From: Myotis daubentonii
Lineage: Eukaryota; Chordata; Mammalia; Chiroptera; Vespertilionidae
DNA length: 64,000 nt
Direction: 5' to 3'
NCBI RefSeq assembly: GCF_963259705.1
Contig: NC_081841.1
Location: 93,529,059 to 93,593,058 of the forward strand
The stretch's first letter is position 1; every line of letters begins with the position of its first letter. The notes below the pieces were generated by a model that saw only the letters and a list, made by a program, of their open reading frames with translations, had not been told where the DNA came from and searched no databases. Positions 11,645 to 23,939 of this stretch are shown one piece after another. The position numbers and the translations under genes were made by a program.

Positions 11645-12550
11645 CAAAGAATGAGTTACTGCAGGCATCTAAGTCGGAGGAATTCTTTTGGCTGAAGCGG
11701 GTAAAGAGGGAGAAAGGGTGGTCTTCCAGCATTCTTCAAATTGCACCAGGCTGTCAGGCAGAAACTATCTCTTGGGTGACTGAATTCTTTTCAAAGGATA
11801 GGAGGAGGCTCAAACAACCTCAAACACACCTGAAATCCAGAGACTTAGATTGTAGTTCACATTTGATCATAGCCTCCTTTGTGTGACCATGGATCAGGGA
11901 GCTGAGCAAATTGGTAGGACTTATGTATGCTTTGGGCCCTTTATAGAGACATGAGGCAACACAGGAGGCGGTGGACAGGGCTATGTTTCTGACTTTTCCA
12001 AAGACCACACTGCTGGTGAGGTTATTATGATTATTGTTCTTGGTTTTACTTCTATTTCAAACCAGCATTTGAAGCAGTGACTAAGAAACACAACCATTCT
12101 CTTTTCTTCAAAGTATCTTTGAGCTACCATCATACAGTTTGCAATATATAGTGAATCAACATATTATTTAAAAAATATATATATTACCTAAAGAATCTGT
12201 GAAACAACTAGGTCTGCAGTGGGCAAGATGAGGCAGAGACCTGAAACAACTGTCCCAATCAGTCAGACTAGGCATTAACCGATTTGGGGTGGGGATTATC
12301 TGGAAAATTGCCTCAGCTGTCCATTTCATTTTTGGTGCTTGCTCAATGAACCATTGTTTGAAAATTTTTCAAAACCTTCTAGCCTGCCACTAGTATTGGA
12401 GGTTGTGATAGTCCACAGAGTTGGAAGTGTGGAAAGAATTCCAATTTCTTTTAAATGCATGAAGTCCATTGGATTAAACTAATTGGGGCAAGAAAATGCC
12501 TTTCTCAACAACAACAACAACAAAAAAAAAAAAAGGAAAAGGAAAAGAAA
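11645..12550. other. no recognised feature
   Basis: AT-rich sequence ending in a CAA/A-rich run at 12508-12552. No gene or clear repeat is seen. Confidence 0.5.
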
Positions 12551-12554
12551 GAAA

Positions 12555-12795
12555 CAGGTTTAAAACTACTATTTATCAAATACCCATCATGCACCAGCTA
12601 TAAACCTAGCTGCTTTTGTAGTGTTATCTCATTTAGTCCTCAGAACCATTTTGTAAGGTCAACTTAATTACTTTAAAGTAAGAAACTGACATCTGGAGAC
12701 ACTAAAAAAAAAAGAAAAGAAAAAAAAGGAACCTAACCAAGGCCCACAGTTGATCAGTTGATAAGTAGAAGAGCCAGGATTTGAAGACCATGCTC
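12555..12795 (-). repeat. MIR SINE relic with A-rich insertion
   Basis: TGTTATCTCATTTAGTCCTC and AAGAAACTGACATCTGGAG, then an A-rich block at 12704-12728, then AACCAAGGCCCACAG and AGCCAGGATTTGAAG: MIR in reverse. Confidence 0.75.
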
Positions 12796-12931
12796 TTTCC
12801 ATTGCATGTTGCTACTTTAATTCCTAGCCTTAGTCTTCCAAAATTTGAATCTTTTAAACTTAGAAATTTCAGGGAGGAATAAGATACATTTCCCACTCGT
12901 CTTTCATATGGAGACAATACAAAACATGGAA

Positions 12932-14085
12932 AGTTTTTTAATTGAAGTGTAATTGACATACAATATTAGTTTCAGGTATATAACCTAGTGAGTGTTTCAA
13001 CATTTGTATACATTGTGAAATTATCAATGTATCTGGTTACCATCTGTTATCATACAGAGTTAATACATTATTATTGACTATATTCCCCATGATGTACATT
13101 ACATCACCATGACATTTTTTTTTTATATCTGGAAGTTTGTACCTCTTGATCCTGTTTATCCATTTCACTACCTCCCCAATCCGCCTCACCTTCAATGGCC
13201 ACCAATCTGTTCTCTGTATCTATGCCTCACTTACTTTGTTTGTTGGATTCCACATATAAGCAAAATCATACGGTATTTGTCTTTCTCTGTCTGACTTGTT
13301 TCACTTAGCATTATACCCTCAAGGCCTATCCATGTTGTCACAAATGGCAAGGTTTCATTGTTTTTTATAGCTAAGTAATATTTTATTGAACATACATACC
13401 ATATCTTCTTTATTCATTTATCCACTGATGGACACTCAGGTTCTTTCTGTATCTTGGCTGTTGTAAATAATGCTGCAATGAACATAGGGGTGCATTTATC
13501 TTTTTGAATTTGTGTTTTTGTTTTTTAGATAGATAGCCAGAAGTGGAATTCTGGATCATATAGTAGTTTTTTGAGGCACCTCCATACTGTTTTCTATAGT
13601 GGCTGCACCAATTTACATTCTCACCAACAGTGCTTAGGCTTCCGTCGTCTTTGCACACTCACCAACACGTTATTTCTTGTCTTTTTGGAAATAGCCAGTC
13701 TGGCAAGTGTGATGCGATATCTCATGGTTTTGATTTGCATTTCCCTGATGATTAGTGACATTGAGCATCTTTCCATGTGCCTATTGGCCATCTGTATGTC
13801 TTATTTGGAAAACTGTCTATTCAGATCCTCTGGCCACTTTTAAATTGGATTAGTTGTTTTTTGCTGTTGTTGCTGCTCAGTTGTATGAGTTTGTTTTTTA
13901 AAATATATTTTGGAATTAACCCCTTATTGGATATATGATTTGCAAGTATCTTCTCCCATGCAGTAGATTTCTTTTTGCTTTATTGATGGTTTCCTTCGCT
14001 ATACAGAGACTTTTTATTGTGATGTAGTCCCATTTGTTTATTTTTGCTTTTGTTGCCTGGAAAGTTCTTAATGAAGGTTTAATAG
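12932..14085 (-). mobile_element. old L1 3' untranslated region
   Basis: This is about 1.1 kb of the conserved 3' UTR of an old L1M-type LINE in reverse. Recognisable pieces in order are AATTGAAGTGTAATTGACAT, CACTTAGCATTATACCCTC, GGCTGTTGTAAATAATGCTG, GGCACCTCCATACTGTTTTC, CATTTCCCTGATGATTAGTG and CAGATCCTCTGGCCACTTTT. No ORF2 protein remains readable in the part seen. Frames listed here are accidental. Confidence 0.9.
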
Positions 14086-14089
14086 TGCA

Positions 14090-14890
14090 AGAAGAGCCGG
14101 ACCCAGTTGTCCTAATGTCAACCAATAATGGTCTTTCTATTGTATCTTGTTTCATTAAAACCAAAGGAGAGACTCTGTCATGCCATGATCCCTAGTGGTC
14201 TGTTTCTCTGTGGAGCCTGACGGTATAGCACTCAAGACATGTTTGGACAGAGCTGCTTCTCTGTGTCTGATTTTGCCTGTCTGGTAAGAAAGGTCATGCA
14301 GCCATCTTTCAGCCTGCCGACATCTCTGATGCAGGCTGGGAACATTCTCATGATCTCTGGGTATTATTTTGCAGGAACTCAGGCCTGTGGTCCTCAACCA
14401 TACCCTGGAGAAGGTCTCCTCTGCAGCCACTGGGCAAGTTCCCACTTACCCTCCTTGTTGGGGCGGCCTCCTCCTGAACTCCTTGGTTTGGGGTGTGAAG
14501 AAGTCTGTAAGAGAGAACAGTGGGTAAAGGTTTCACTGAACCTATTCTTGGAGGATTCTTTCAGAAGAGAAAGGAGAAGAAAAAACTGTATCTGGTGCAA
14601 AGTTGGTGCCCTCAAATCTGTTTCTTTCTCCGGGCCTGTCACTTTGTAGGGGAAAGAGTATGTTACATGCCCTGCGGGCCAGGAGGACATGCCCCAGGCT
14701 GGCAGCGCTGTTTTCTTTGGGGAGAAGAGTGAGGAGCAGGACTTGGAGGCAGGGGCGCGGGGTGGGATCATAGGAGACTTTTGACTTATAGGTGAAGATT
14801 TACTTTTTTAGAAAGGACATTTTTATGAAAAACAAGATGGAAAGGAAGGGGAGAAGGAAGAGAAAGATAACCTTGTTTGACAATAAAAAA
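14090..14890. other. no recognised feature
   Basis: Frames on both strands overlap (136 aa plus, 125 aa minus) with no motif in either. This argues against coding function. Confidence 0.5.
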
Positions 14891-14900
14891 AACTTAGCTT

Positions 14901-15082
14901 GCCTGGCCAGTGTGGCTCAGTGGTTGAACATCAACCCATGATCAGGAAGTCATGGTTCAATTCCCAGTCAGAGCATATATGGGTTGCGGGCTTGATCCCC
15001 AGTAGGGGATGTGCAGGAGGCAGAGAATCAATCAATGATTCTCTCTCCCTTCCCTCTGAAATCAATAAAAAAAAAAAAAAAG
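14901..15082 (+). mobile_element. VES SINE, older type
   Basis: GCCTGGCCAGTGTGGCTCAG head with box A, box B ATGGTTCAATTCCCAGTC, then GGGGATGTGCAGGAGGCAG and a poly(A) tail after CTGAAATCAATAAA. The flanks AACTTAGCTT and AGCTAAGCTT match only partly as a target duplication. A short AAT/AAG triplet run follows at 15137-15161. Confidence 0.92.
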
Positions 15083-15164
15083 CTAAGCTTAACTGGCTTT
15101 AAGGGTTAATTCTCCAACCCTGGGCTTTCTGAAAAATAATAATAATAATAAGAAGAAGGAGACT

Positions 15165-16945
15165 CGAACATTGCAAACCCAGCAATAGGGCTGGACTGAC
15201 AGTGGCACCAGCCACCCTTTGGAGAGGGTATATGACCTGCACAAGAATATATAGATTGAATGGCAAATTATAGCCCATGCTAATGGTTGGGCTTCAGTGG
15301 CCTCATGTGTGAAAGGGAAATAGGAATAACTTATTGTCTAAAGACAGGAAGTGGTCATCCCACCCATGGGAGGGAGAACGCACTTCTGCAGGATGGATAC
15401 CTACAGAGCTTTTATTTGCCTCATTTGAACAGGCACCACCCTGTTCTCCAGAAAGGTACCTCAGTCAGGACAGTTTCTTTCTAACCTTGTAGGTCCACTT
15501 CACTCTGAATAGAACTCAGGTACCCTTCTAGCCCAAAACAATCCCATCCTTGCCCTGTCGCAGTCTCCCCAGGATTCTACAACCCTGTGTGTATAAAATG
15601 TTTCAAAGCGGGAGGCCCCCCCACTCTGTGGGATGTTCAGAGGACCCGGCACCTGGGGAGAGGAGGCAGGCAACCTGCCAGCCCAAATACTTTCCTGAGG
15701 CCTGTGGAGGAGACAACACCTGTGGGAGGGCAGGTCCCTCTGAGGTAGGCAGCATCAGAGCTGGAGGGCCTGGGCCAGATTCAGGATGATAATAGGAAAG
15801 TGTGCATGTAGCTACCAGCCCAGACAGACACATCTGCCTGGAAACCCAGGGCCCCCACGGATGGGTGCAGCCATGTGGTTTGCCTCTTGTGGTCCCAACC
15901 TACCTGCCAAGTGGTGGGAGACTGCATGCCTCCTGAGGGGGATTGGCTGGTTCAGGTGCTGCAATTCTTGCCCTGAGAAGAGGGTGGTGCATTCAGGCAA
16001 GATGGCTCCAGCAAGGCCTGCTGCAGTCCACGTGCTGTTCCTGAAACGAGCACCCTGGAACCCAATGCCACCGGGCACAGATTTCTTATCTACACCTTCC
16101 TGAGGTTGCTCTTGGCCAAGACTCCCACACCGCTCCTGATCCTGGCATTCAGCAGCTGCTTCTCTATGTCTGATTGGTGCTTTGTGCGGTGACAGCCTGA
16201 GCTCCTGACTCAGACCCTACTGAGCTTCCTAAAGAGGTGATTCTTGTGGAACTGGAAGTTCAGGACCACTGTGTGTCCTTCCTGTCTTGGTGTCATTAGC
16301 TGTATGTTTTGAGAAAGTCACCTGACCTGCTATGCCTTGAATTCCCCCAGCCCCATTTAAATTCCTGGTTTACGAAGAACAAAGAGACCTATAGATTCTG
16401 CCTATTCTGACCACTTAGAAATGAGAAAAGTAGCCTCTCAAGGAGGGAAAAATTAATTTTTCAGGACAGAAAGTGAAGCTGAGTCTGCTGATTGTCCCCA
16501 GTAGCTATTATCACCTTCGTCCTTAGAAACAGAATCCTAAATGTTAGGATTCACAACCTAAGTAGAAGAAAGGTGACACTTATCCACTTCCCTCGTGGCC
16601 AGCAAGATAGAGGGGAAGTGTCCTAGGAAAGTTCCAGGAACTGTCTTTAAAGGGAAGAATTGTGTTCTTCCTCCCTTGTTTCTGCTGGTGGCCAGCTGGC
16701 ATGGCAGCTGGGGCTTAGTTGTCATCTTGAACCATGAGGTCGGAGCCATATTCTGAGAACAGCAGACCAGAGAGAAGGATCCTGCATCCCTAATGACTTT
16801 AGGAAGCTCTCCTATCACCCCTGCACTACCTCTTCTGGATTCTATGAGATGGAAAAATATTTCCATCTTGTCTAAGCCAAAAAAAATTTTGGGTTTCTAT
16901 CATTTGCAGTCAATGCTAAAACTAATTGATAGAAGAAGACAGTAT
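15165..16945. other. long stretch without genes
   Basis: GC-rich middle part (15600-16100) with competing frames of 79-105 aa on both strands. No known domain, signal peptide or splice pattern is visible. I see no repeat I can name. An unrecognised LTR or old pseudogene is possible. Confidence 0.45.
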
Positions 16946-16957
16946 ATGATGCATTTA

Positions 16958-17173
16958 AATATATATATTTTATTGATTTTTTTACAGCAAGGAAGGGAGA
17001 AGGATAGAGAGTTAGAAACATCAATGAGCGAGAAGCATCGCTCAGCTGCCTGCTGCACACCCCCTACTGGGGATGTGCCTGCAACCAAGGTACATGCCCT
17101 TGACCGGAATCGAGCCTGGGACCCTTCAGTCCCCAGGCTGACGCTCTATCCAGTGAGCCAAACTGACTAGGGC
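16958..17173 (-). mobile_element. VES SINE, young type
   Basis: Full reverse copy flanked by perfect 10-bp direct repeats GATGCATTTA (16948-16957 and 17174-17183). Box B complement reads GGAATCGAGCCTGGGACC. The copy shows several CpG-decay changes. Confidence 0.95.
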
Positions 17174-17544
17174 GATGCATTTAGAATGAATTGCCAGATC
17201 TAGAGGTGTGCTAGATTAGGGTAGATTAATTTGCAAGGAAGAAAGGATCAAGTCATCTTAGGAGTCTCTTGACTGAAGCTTCAAGGATGGAAGATCTCAA
17301 AAAGTGATCTCTAACTTTATTGATTGAAAAAATAAAAAAAAATGTCTTTTTGGGAAAGTCCCTGCCCCAAGGAGCTGCTTAGGAGCATTAACCTTCATAT
17401 GCCACTTAGAAGGCAGCAGGAAAAGAGGAAGATCAAAAATGAGATGGATTAATTCCATAAAAGAAGCTATAGGAATGAGACTATAGGAGCTGAGCCTGAG
17501 CAGGGATAGGACATTGGAGGACACGACATTGGAGACCTCACTCA

Positions 17545-17602
17545 TTCATAGAGTTGCCAAGAATCGGAGTTGACTCAACTGTAGGTAAACACACACAGCA
17601 AC
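17545..17602 (+). repeat. possible RTE-type LINE 3' tail relic
   Basis: AGAGTTGCCAAGAATCGGAG, TTGACTCAACTG and a CA-rich end resemble the 'GTCGCAAAGAGTCGGACACGACT' tail of RTE/BovB-like LINEs. Very short, so this is only a suggestion. The surrounding 17185-17755 has nothing else. Confidence 0.3.
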
Positions 17603-17764
17603 TTATGCTTGGGAAGGTGGGGAGGGAAGCCTTACAGAACATAAATCAGCAGCTGGGTATGGAATAACACCTCTCTGTGGCAGGCAGGGATAAGAGCCTT
17701 TTAAGAAGTGGAAGGAGAAAGTGGATGGAAATCGTCCAGATAACGTAGTTGCAGATATCCCATG

Positions 17765-18090
17765 GCATGATAGTCATTTATTCCTTTAATCTAGTTTATT
17801 AAGCAGCTATTATATTCAAGGCAAAAGAGGTTACAAGGATCAGACATAGACTCCGTCCTCATGTAGCTTATAAAGTCTAGTAGGGAAGGTAAGATGTAAC
17901 TGACGTGTGAATGTGATATAAAATGGTACATACCTGAAGAAAGTTTAGGGTAAGGTGTTGTAGGTCTACAAAGGGAGAAGAGGTTCCTGCCAGGTGTGTT
18001 TCAGGGAAGCTTTGTTTGTGGTCTTACAGGATGGGTAAGATTTGGACATGCAAGACTGGTGGGACAGAGAATGATGGTGGGTCCCTCTTT
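17765..18090. repeat. old interspersed repeat, family unresolved
   Basis: The start (TCATTTATTCCTTTAATC, CAGCTATTATATTCAAGGC, CCGTCCTCATGTAGCTTATA) matches the common mammalian motif 'TTCAACAAATATTTATTGAG..CATGGAGCTTACA'. The following part continues in the same style. Related segments appear at 32130-32290, 54605-54720, 55130-55520 and 57080-57230. Confidence 0.5.
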
Positions 18091-18431
18091 CTCCAAACCA
18101 CTGTTAAGGCATCCCCAAGAATATGGATACTATGGTTGTTTGCTAAAGGCAGTAGTGTATTCTATATCAAATGCAGGTGCTTGGAGGACTGTTGTTATGA
18201 TCCGAAACTGAAGGATGAAAGACAGAGAAGGCCCCTGGTTTCTGAGTTAGCAAACTAAGATCTGTATCTTAGCTCAGTTCCTTGAGCTCCTGCTTAGAAG
18301 GCCCATTGAGAATGCCCAGCTGGCTGTGGCCATGCTCCAGCAGCAGGACTTAGAAGTCATAGGCAGGTGGTTGTAAAGGGGACTAGGAGACGTCCTTTGA
18401 ACTCCATTATTCCATTTCTAATGCTCTACCA

Positions 18432-18643
18432 CAGTGGTTCTCAACCTTCTGGCCCTTTAAATACAGTTCCTCATGTTGTGACCCGACCATAAAATTATTT
18501 TCGTTGCTATTTCATAACTGTAATGTTGCTACTGTTATGAATCATAATGTAAATATCCGATATGCAGGATGGTCTTAGGCGACACCTGTGAAAGGGTCAT
18601 TTGACCGCCAAAGGGGTCGCGACCCACAGGTTGAGAACCGCTG
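18432..18643 (-). mobile_element. SPIN-type hAT element, non-autonomous
   Basis: 212 bp with terminal inverted repeats CAGTGGTTCTCAACCTTCTG and CACAGGTTGAGAACCGCTG. The inner GGGTCGCGACCCACAGG and TGACCGCCAAAGG are diagnostic of SPIN (Space Invader) hAT transposons, known from several bats and other tetrapods. The 8-bp target duplication CTCTACCA/CTCTACAA (18424-18431, 18644-18651) fits hAT insertion. No transposase frame. Orientation follows the usual consensus, which starts with the GGTCGCGACCC side. Confidence 0.93.
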
Positions 18644-18659
18644 CTCTACAACTATGTCA

Positions 18660-19058
18660 TGGCATAGGAGGTGGCTTTTAAGCTTAGTGACATGGGAAAC
18701 ACCAGAAATAGATAAAAGTGCCTGGGGGATAGGTTATAAGAAGGCCTGTTGACTAGCAGCCTGGTGGTTGTTGGAAATTAATGATCAGGCTGTTGGGGAT
18801 ACTGGAGCCAAACTCTGAGAGGGCCCCTGGCACTCTGAGCTTCTTGGTAAATAGATGTGTTGACTGGTGGAGGCATGGCTTTCCATAGTTCGACTTTTTT
18901 TTCCTTTGAGGATGATTCAGTATAGACCCATGATTATTCATCACCCCATGGCTAATACCCATATTTAAATTCCTAGGAGCCATGCTCAGTCGTAACTATG
19001 CCAAGGGGTGCTAGAGTTCTTTCTCTGTCTAAGTTTATGGGTAAGTTAGAGGCAGAAA
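18660..19058. other. no recognised feature
   Basis: Unique-looking sequence with no gene or named repeat. Confidence 0.5.
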
Positions 19059-19059
19059 G

Positions 19060-19060
<1 letters not shown>

Positions 19061-19102
<42 letters not shown>
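19061..19102 (+). repeat. (TG)n microsatellite
   Basis: About 21 uninterrupted TG units. Likely length-polymorphic and Z-DNA prone. Confidence 0.98.
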
Positions 19103-19103
<1 letters not shown>

Positions 19104-19104
19104 T

Positions 19105-20240
19105 GATCAGTAAGGAAAACAGAGATACTTTTGCCTCTCTTTGCAAGAACACTGAAAGAAAAAATTAGACCTCAATTTGAAAGGCATTTGTTGCTCTGGG
19201 GAAGACCATGTCTGGAGGGCAGAGGAGTGAGGGAACATTTTACTGTTCTTCTTTTAAACCTTTGCCCGGAAACAGGAAGTTTGTTTGGCCCACTTTACCT
19301 GCTGGGGCCACTCACTATCTACCTTGGGCACAATCTGCTGTTTGTAATATCACAGTCAGTTGCCGTGGAGACTATGACGTGAACGCATCAGCCTTCTGGC
19401 TGTAGGAAGGGAACAGTCTCAGGAGATGGGCTCCGTGCACTAATAAATGAATTCCAAAGCAACAGGTGAGCCTCAGAAGAGCCAGGTCTCTGGTTTCTAC
19501 TGAAATGTTTCTACCATTAAACAAACATTGGAGGAAAGGCAAACATCTGTCTAGAAGCAAAGCCTGGAGGTCATGAATTCCAGGGCTGTGCCAGGGCCCC
19601 TGCATCTGATTTCCTGTGTGGGCTGAGACAATTGGCTTCACCTCTCTGTGTCTTAGGTGAACTGGCTCTCTTTTCTTCCTGGCTTCCATCCTCAGCCTTG
19701 CCTCTTGGTGGGATTAGGAGGGCAGATGCAATTGGAAAGTAGAAGGAAGTGTCTCATTCCACAGTGACACTGGGCAGAAGTGGGCAGGAGAGATGTTTAC
19801 CCTGCCAAGGCTCATAAAACCATCTCTATCAGCAAACTACCACCATGATTAACCCCTTCTCATCTCTAGTCCTTTTGCTACACTAATGCAGGAGAAAGTT
19901 CAGAGACAAGGTGTCTTTTAGTATGACCTGTGTCTTAAGGGCAAAAATTCACTCTTGTTGGGAAATTTGGCATGTGAGACAGTTCATTGAGCCTATGCTT
20001 TTGGTTTCACTATGTTTTATGTGCCACTAAAATATACAGTTTAGCTATTGTACAAGATACACTCTGTAAGCTTATGAATAGCTGGAATTAATGGGGAACT
20101 CAGCATTTTCTCCTAGCTCAAGTCACTGATAACCTATCCTACATTTCCAACCCTCTTTTTGGTGCCTACAGACTGATATACCAACATATGTGGTTTGGTT
20201 TACATTGAAAGTCAAATATGCATCTGGTTTATGCTCGCCT
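19105..20240. other. mostly unrecognised; weak MIR at about 19565-19665
   Basis: GAGGTCATGAATTCCAGGG and TTCACCTCTCTGTGTCTTAG suggest a very worn sense MIR. The rest shows nothing. Confidence 0.4.
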
Positions 20241-20244
20241 TTAA

Positions 20245-20325
20245 GCCATTATTGAGCACTGCCATTGCTTTGCATATAATAGGCCTTCAATAACTACTTA
20301 ATGACTTAATTAGCATTAACATTCA
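20245..20325 (+). repeat. MIR 3' end relic
   Basis: TTTGCATATAATAGGCCTTC followed by AATAACTACTTAATGACTT matches the MIR tail (CATAGTAAGCGCTCAATAAA). Confidence 0.5.
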
Positions 20326-20434
20326 TAATGTGGATGCAGGGTTCTCTATGTGTGTGCATGCATGTGAACACAGAGGGATATTTAATCCTAACATTTTAGA
20401 GTTAGAATAATTTGCTCAAATACCGTATTCTACA

Positions 20435-20530
20435 CAGGGCAAACCTGAGACTCAGAGAGATGAAGTGACTGGCGCCAGGTGACAGCTGGGAAGCACAGCC
20501 AGGCCTGGACTCCAGGACCATGGGTCCCCG
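20435..20530 (-). repeat. MIR SINE relic
   Basis: CCTGAGACTCAGAGAGATGA, GGTGACAGCTGGGAAG and GGACTCCAGGACC fit the reverse MIR core. Confidence 0.65.
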
Positions 20531-20539
20531 TCCACTGTT

Positions 20540-22505
20540 TTCCCTCTTATTTCTCTCTGTACTCCTCTACTGCTCCCAGCCCGACTATTCCTTCCCTCTT
20601 CCTCATGCTCCAATGCAGAGGGACCAAGCAAGCCAATTCATTTTCAGGAATTTCTTACATGAGAGTTGGGATACCCAGTCAACTATGGCCTAAAATGTTT
20701 CTAAAACACCTTTAGGACAGAGATAGGCAACAGCCACTTACAAATATATCAACTCCACCCACCTTTGCAGTGGCTTCCCTCCCCCCACCTCCACCTCCCC
20801 TTCGAGCTCCCAGGTTACCATAAGCAGGTGCTTCCAGGAATAATCCTATAGGCTCCCAATAATGACTGTTGGTAAAGACAATGTGACACCAAGGAGAGGA
20901 GAGAGATTCTTTATTATTGGGGGTAGGGGTCTGAGGGCAGTAGGTGATACTTGCTTTGTACCCTATCCCCCTTCACATGGTGTCTTCCAGGCTCAGTACA
21001 CAGAGGGTTGGAATTATTTGTGATGCTTGAGTAAAGTGAGCCCCACACCCCAGGGCCTTTTGTCTGTTCTTCTGAAAAGCAAGACGACAGCTTCTCCCCC
21101 TCTATTCTCCCACTCAGCTCTGTAGCAGCACAGGCTTACAGCTGGTGAGCACCCTCCCGCCCACAGTGTGGAGGGTGGCAGGGTGCCCTTGGGGGCCTCC
21201 CACCCCTGATGACCATGCCCAAATCTTCAAACAGCTTTCTGCCATCTCTCGTGAAACCTGGGAACCTTGCTTGTTTCCACAAGTGCCTTCTACCCATTTA
21301 TTCCAGGAGAACTGGCTCTAAAATAAGCAAAGTGTATTGCCTACCCTGTATTTGCACCAATTTCATTTTTAAAATGGGGCTGACCTGCTCTAGTCTACAT
21401 CATAATCCAGTCTGAGGTTGTAGTGAGGTACTGGACATGGGAGCACTTTGTAAGTAGTTACCCAAATGTAAAGGGTGAGTTTTATGTAGATACTGCAGCA
21501 ATTCTCCCTTTCCTTCCTGACACCTACTCATGCCCTCATTATATTCCATACAACACTCAGACCATGAGGCCTGCCCCAACTTTACATACACCTGACTTTT
21601 TGGACTTAGTCATCTGTCTTAGTGGGTCCCCGGTTGCATTCTGCCAGGTACCACCGGGCTCGCCAGTGTGTTGATCTGTGCCCTTCAGGCACATGACACC
21701 AAGAATTCAGGCCCTTATATTCCCACCTGGGGCCTTGCACACACTTTGTGAAGTTTGGAAATGGCAAACTGGTAAATCCAGCTTTGCCATTTATCAGACA
21801 CAATAACTGAAGTCCACAAAAGCCCAGGGTTGGAGGGCTGTCCCAAGATCTGTGTGTGGATGACACAGTTTTACTCTAGAGTAGAAAGCCTCGTTTCCCT
21901 GAGTTTGGAGGAAAGGAATGCAGGGGAAACAATCTCATCTAGTGCTGATGTGAATGCAGTAGGTTGGAAATGAGGGGCCCAGGGGAGTGAGAAGTCCTCA
22001 TGGCAAGAACTATGCCGGCTAATTATCAGTCTGACTTGCTTCTCTCACCCCACACAAGTGCTCGGCAGCTGCTTCTTTGTACCCTGAAACATTTGAGCAG
22101 CCTACAATCGTGGCCCAGTGCTTGTTGCTGCCTGCGCCCTCCACCCGGAAAGGGCCCAGGTCTTGCAGAGGCTCCCCTCATTCCACGATTAGATATGGTG
22201 CCTGTCAGGAGATAAAGAGGGGTCAGAGGCCCTAAGGGGAAGAGGGAAGGAGGCGGTGTCTTCTTTTCCCAGAAAACAATCCCCACCGTTTCTGAATGTT
22301 ATTAAGAAGGTATTAATGTGGAATTCAAGTTCATTCCAGCACCCAGTGGGTTTGCCAAGTGGAGCCAAGGGGGCTTTATGGGTCAAACACTATGACCTCT
22401 CTGTCCATCACTGAGGAATATGTATTGACAGAAGGCAAGTCCTTCTGTCTTGAGAGAAGCAGCAGGAAGAAGCTAACTTTGGAAAGAAGGAATAGAGAAA
22501 TATGT
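20540..22505. other. long stretch without genes
   Basis: Frames at 21209-21415, 21606-21866 and 22000-22286 have no motifs and several have opposite-strand competitors. No repeat recognised. Confidence 0.5.
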
Positions 22506-22508
22506 GTG

Positions 22509-22510
<2 letters not shown>

Positions 22511-22557
<47 letters not shown>
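22511..22557 (+). repeat. (AC)n microsatellite
   Basis: About 23 uninterrupted AC units. Frames with poly-HT or poly-VC translations here are artefacts of this repeat. Confidence 0.98.
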
Positions 22558-22558
<1 letters not shown>

Positions 22559-22559
22559 C

Positions 22560-23385
22560 TTATTTATTGATAAAGGCACCACTGCCCTCTACTGGCAGCT
22601 GCACCATCTCTTTCCAGTGTCAGAAACTGCCTGGAGCCTTCCTTGCTTCAGAAAATAATTTGAGTACATAGTACAAATAATTTTTCGAACAACTTCAAAT
22701 AAAATTTAGTCATAGGTTTTTAATAATTAATTAATTCACTCAACAAGCAGTAACTGAAATGGGTAGGATATATATGTCTCTGCTCTCCGGGAAGTTATAG
22801 TATCAAATTTTTAAAAGGTGAAGAGAAATGTTAATTTAATGAGAACAATTTATTTCACCTTCCCCAGTTTTAGTATCCAAGTCACAAACGCCCTGAACCA
22901 CAGTGTGTGGCCTCAGACCCACCTCTTTGTACCCTCGGTTGGGACTCAGAAACACAGCTCGAGAAAGAAACTTCTCACTGCCAAGGAGCGTCTGGACTGG
23001 AGTAAATATAATGGAGTCATGGGTCTGAGAGGTAAGTAAAAACTCACAGAAATCAGTGTGCGATTCCCATGCCCAGATGGAAACCATTCTAACCATTCTT
23101 ACCGTCGAGCATGGCCTTCGGGTGATGGAAGCCTGTTTCCTCTGCCTCTCAACTCAGGCACCATCCGGCTTCTTTGGATTCTTGGGAACCATGATAAAGT
23201 GTCCCCTTTGCCGAGCCTCCTTTCCATGACTTTCAAGCTCTTTGTTCAGACTGGGGTTCTTCCAGTCAACTTAAACAGGCATAATTCAATGCTCAGATCA
23301 TGCTTTTCCTTCTTGTGTTATTCTTTCATTAAATTAGGCAAAGTACATGCCCCCTTCACACCCCCCCCCGCCCCAACAGTTTTTT
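22560..23385. other. no recognised feature
   Basis: AT-rich then mixed sequence. A C-run sits at 23361-23372 before a T-run. No gene seen. Confidence 0.5.
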
Positions 23386-23391
23386 TTTGAT

Positions 23392-23936
23392 AAGCGATGA
23401 AATTCATACGGTCCAAAAATCAAAACAATAAAAAAGCTTATGTTAAATTTCAGTTCCCCATGTTACCAGTTTACCATTTGCCCCTCTTCCTTCTCTCCTC
23501 TGTCCTTGGGGAACTTGTTATTCATTTCATGTGCATTCTTTCAGGAACGCTGCAAGCAAGTGCAAATACCCGAAAACACACATGATTGTTGCCCTTGCCC
23601 TTTAGGTGGAAGGGAAGCACATCTGTTCACATTTGGAGCCTTTTAAAAAATACATGATAGTACTTATTAGGTGACTTTCCATATCAATATATTTTTAAAA
23701 CTTTTTCATTATTTTACATAGCTGTTATTATTCCATTGTATGATAATCTTGTGGTTTATATAACTGGTCTCCTATTGAAGGAATGTAGGTTTGTTTAGAA
23801 TAAGTACTCTTATACTCATACTAGTAAAATATTTTTGCTTCCTTCTTCTGTCACACCTTAGCCACTATTGAATACTGTTTAAGTAGCATCACCAACATAA
23901 TGTCAATTATACCTCAATTAGAAAAAACAAGAAAAT
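23392..23936 (+). repeat. old L1-type 3' UTR fragments
   Basis: AAATTCATACGGTCCAAAAA, CATGTTACCAGTTTACCA, TTCCATTGTATGATAATC and GGTCTCCTATTGAAGGAATG resemble the widespread L1M/HAL1-type 3' sequence. The end TAATGTCAATTATACCTCAA followed by an A-rich tail is the typical L1 terminus. Heavily diverged. Confidence 0.6.
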
Positions 23937-23939
23937 AAT

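Noticed and set aside
12932..14085. Small frames as possible genes
   Set aside because: All fall in an L1 3' untranslated region.
22359..22658. Frame with histidine-threonine repeats
   Set aside because: Direct translation of the (AC)n microsatellite.
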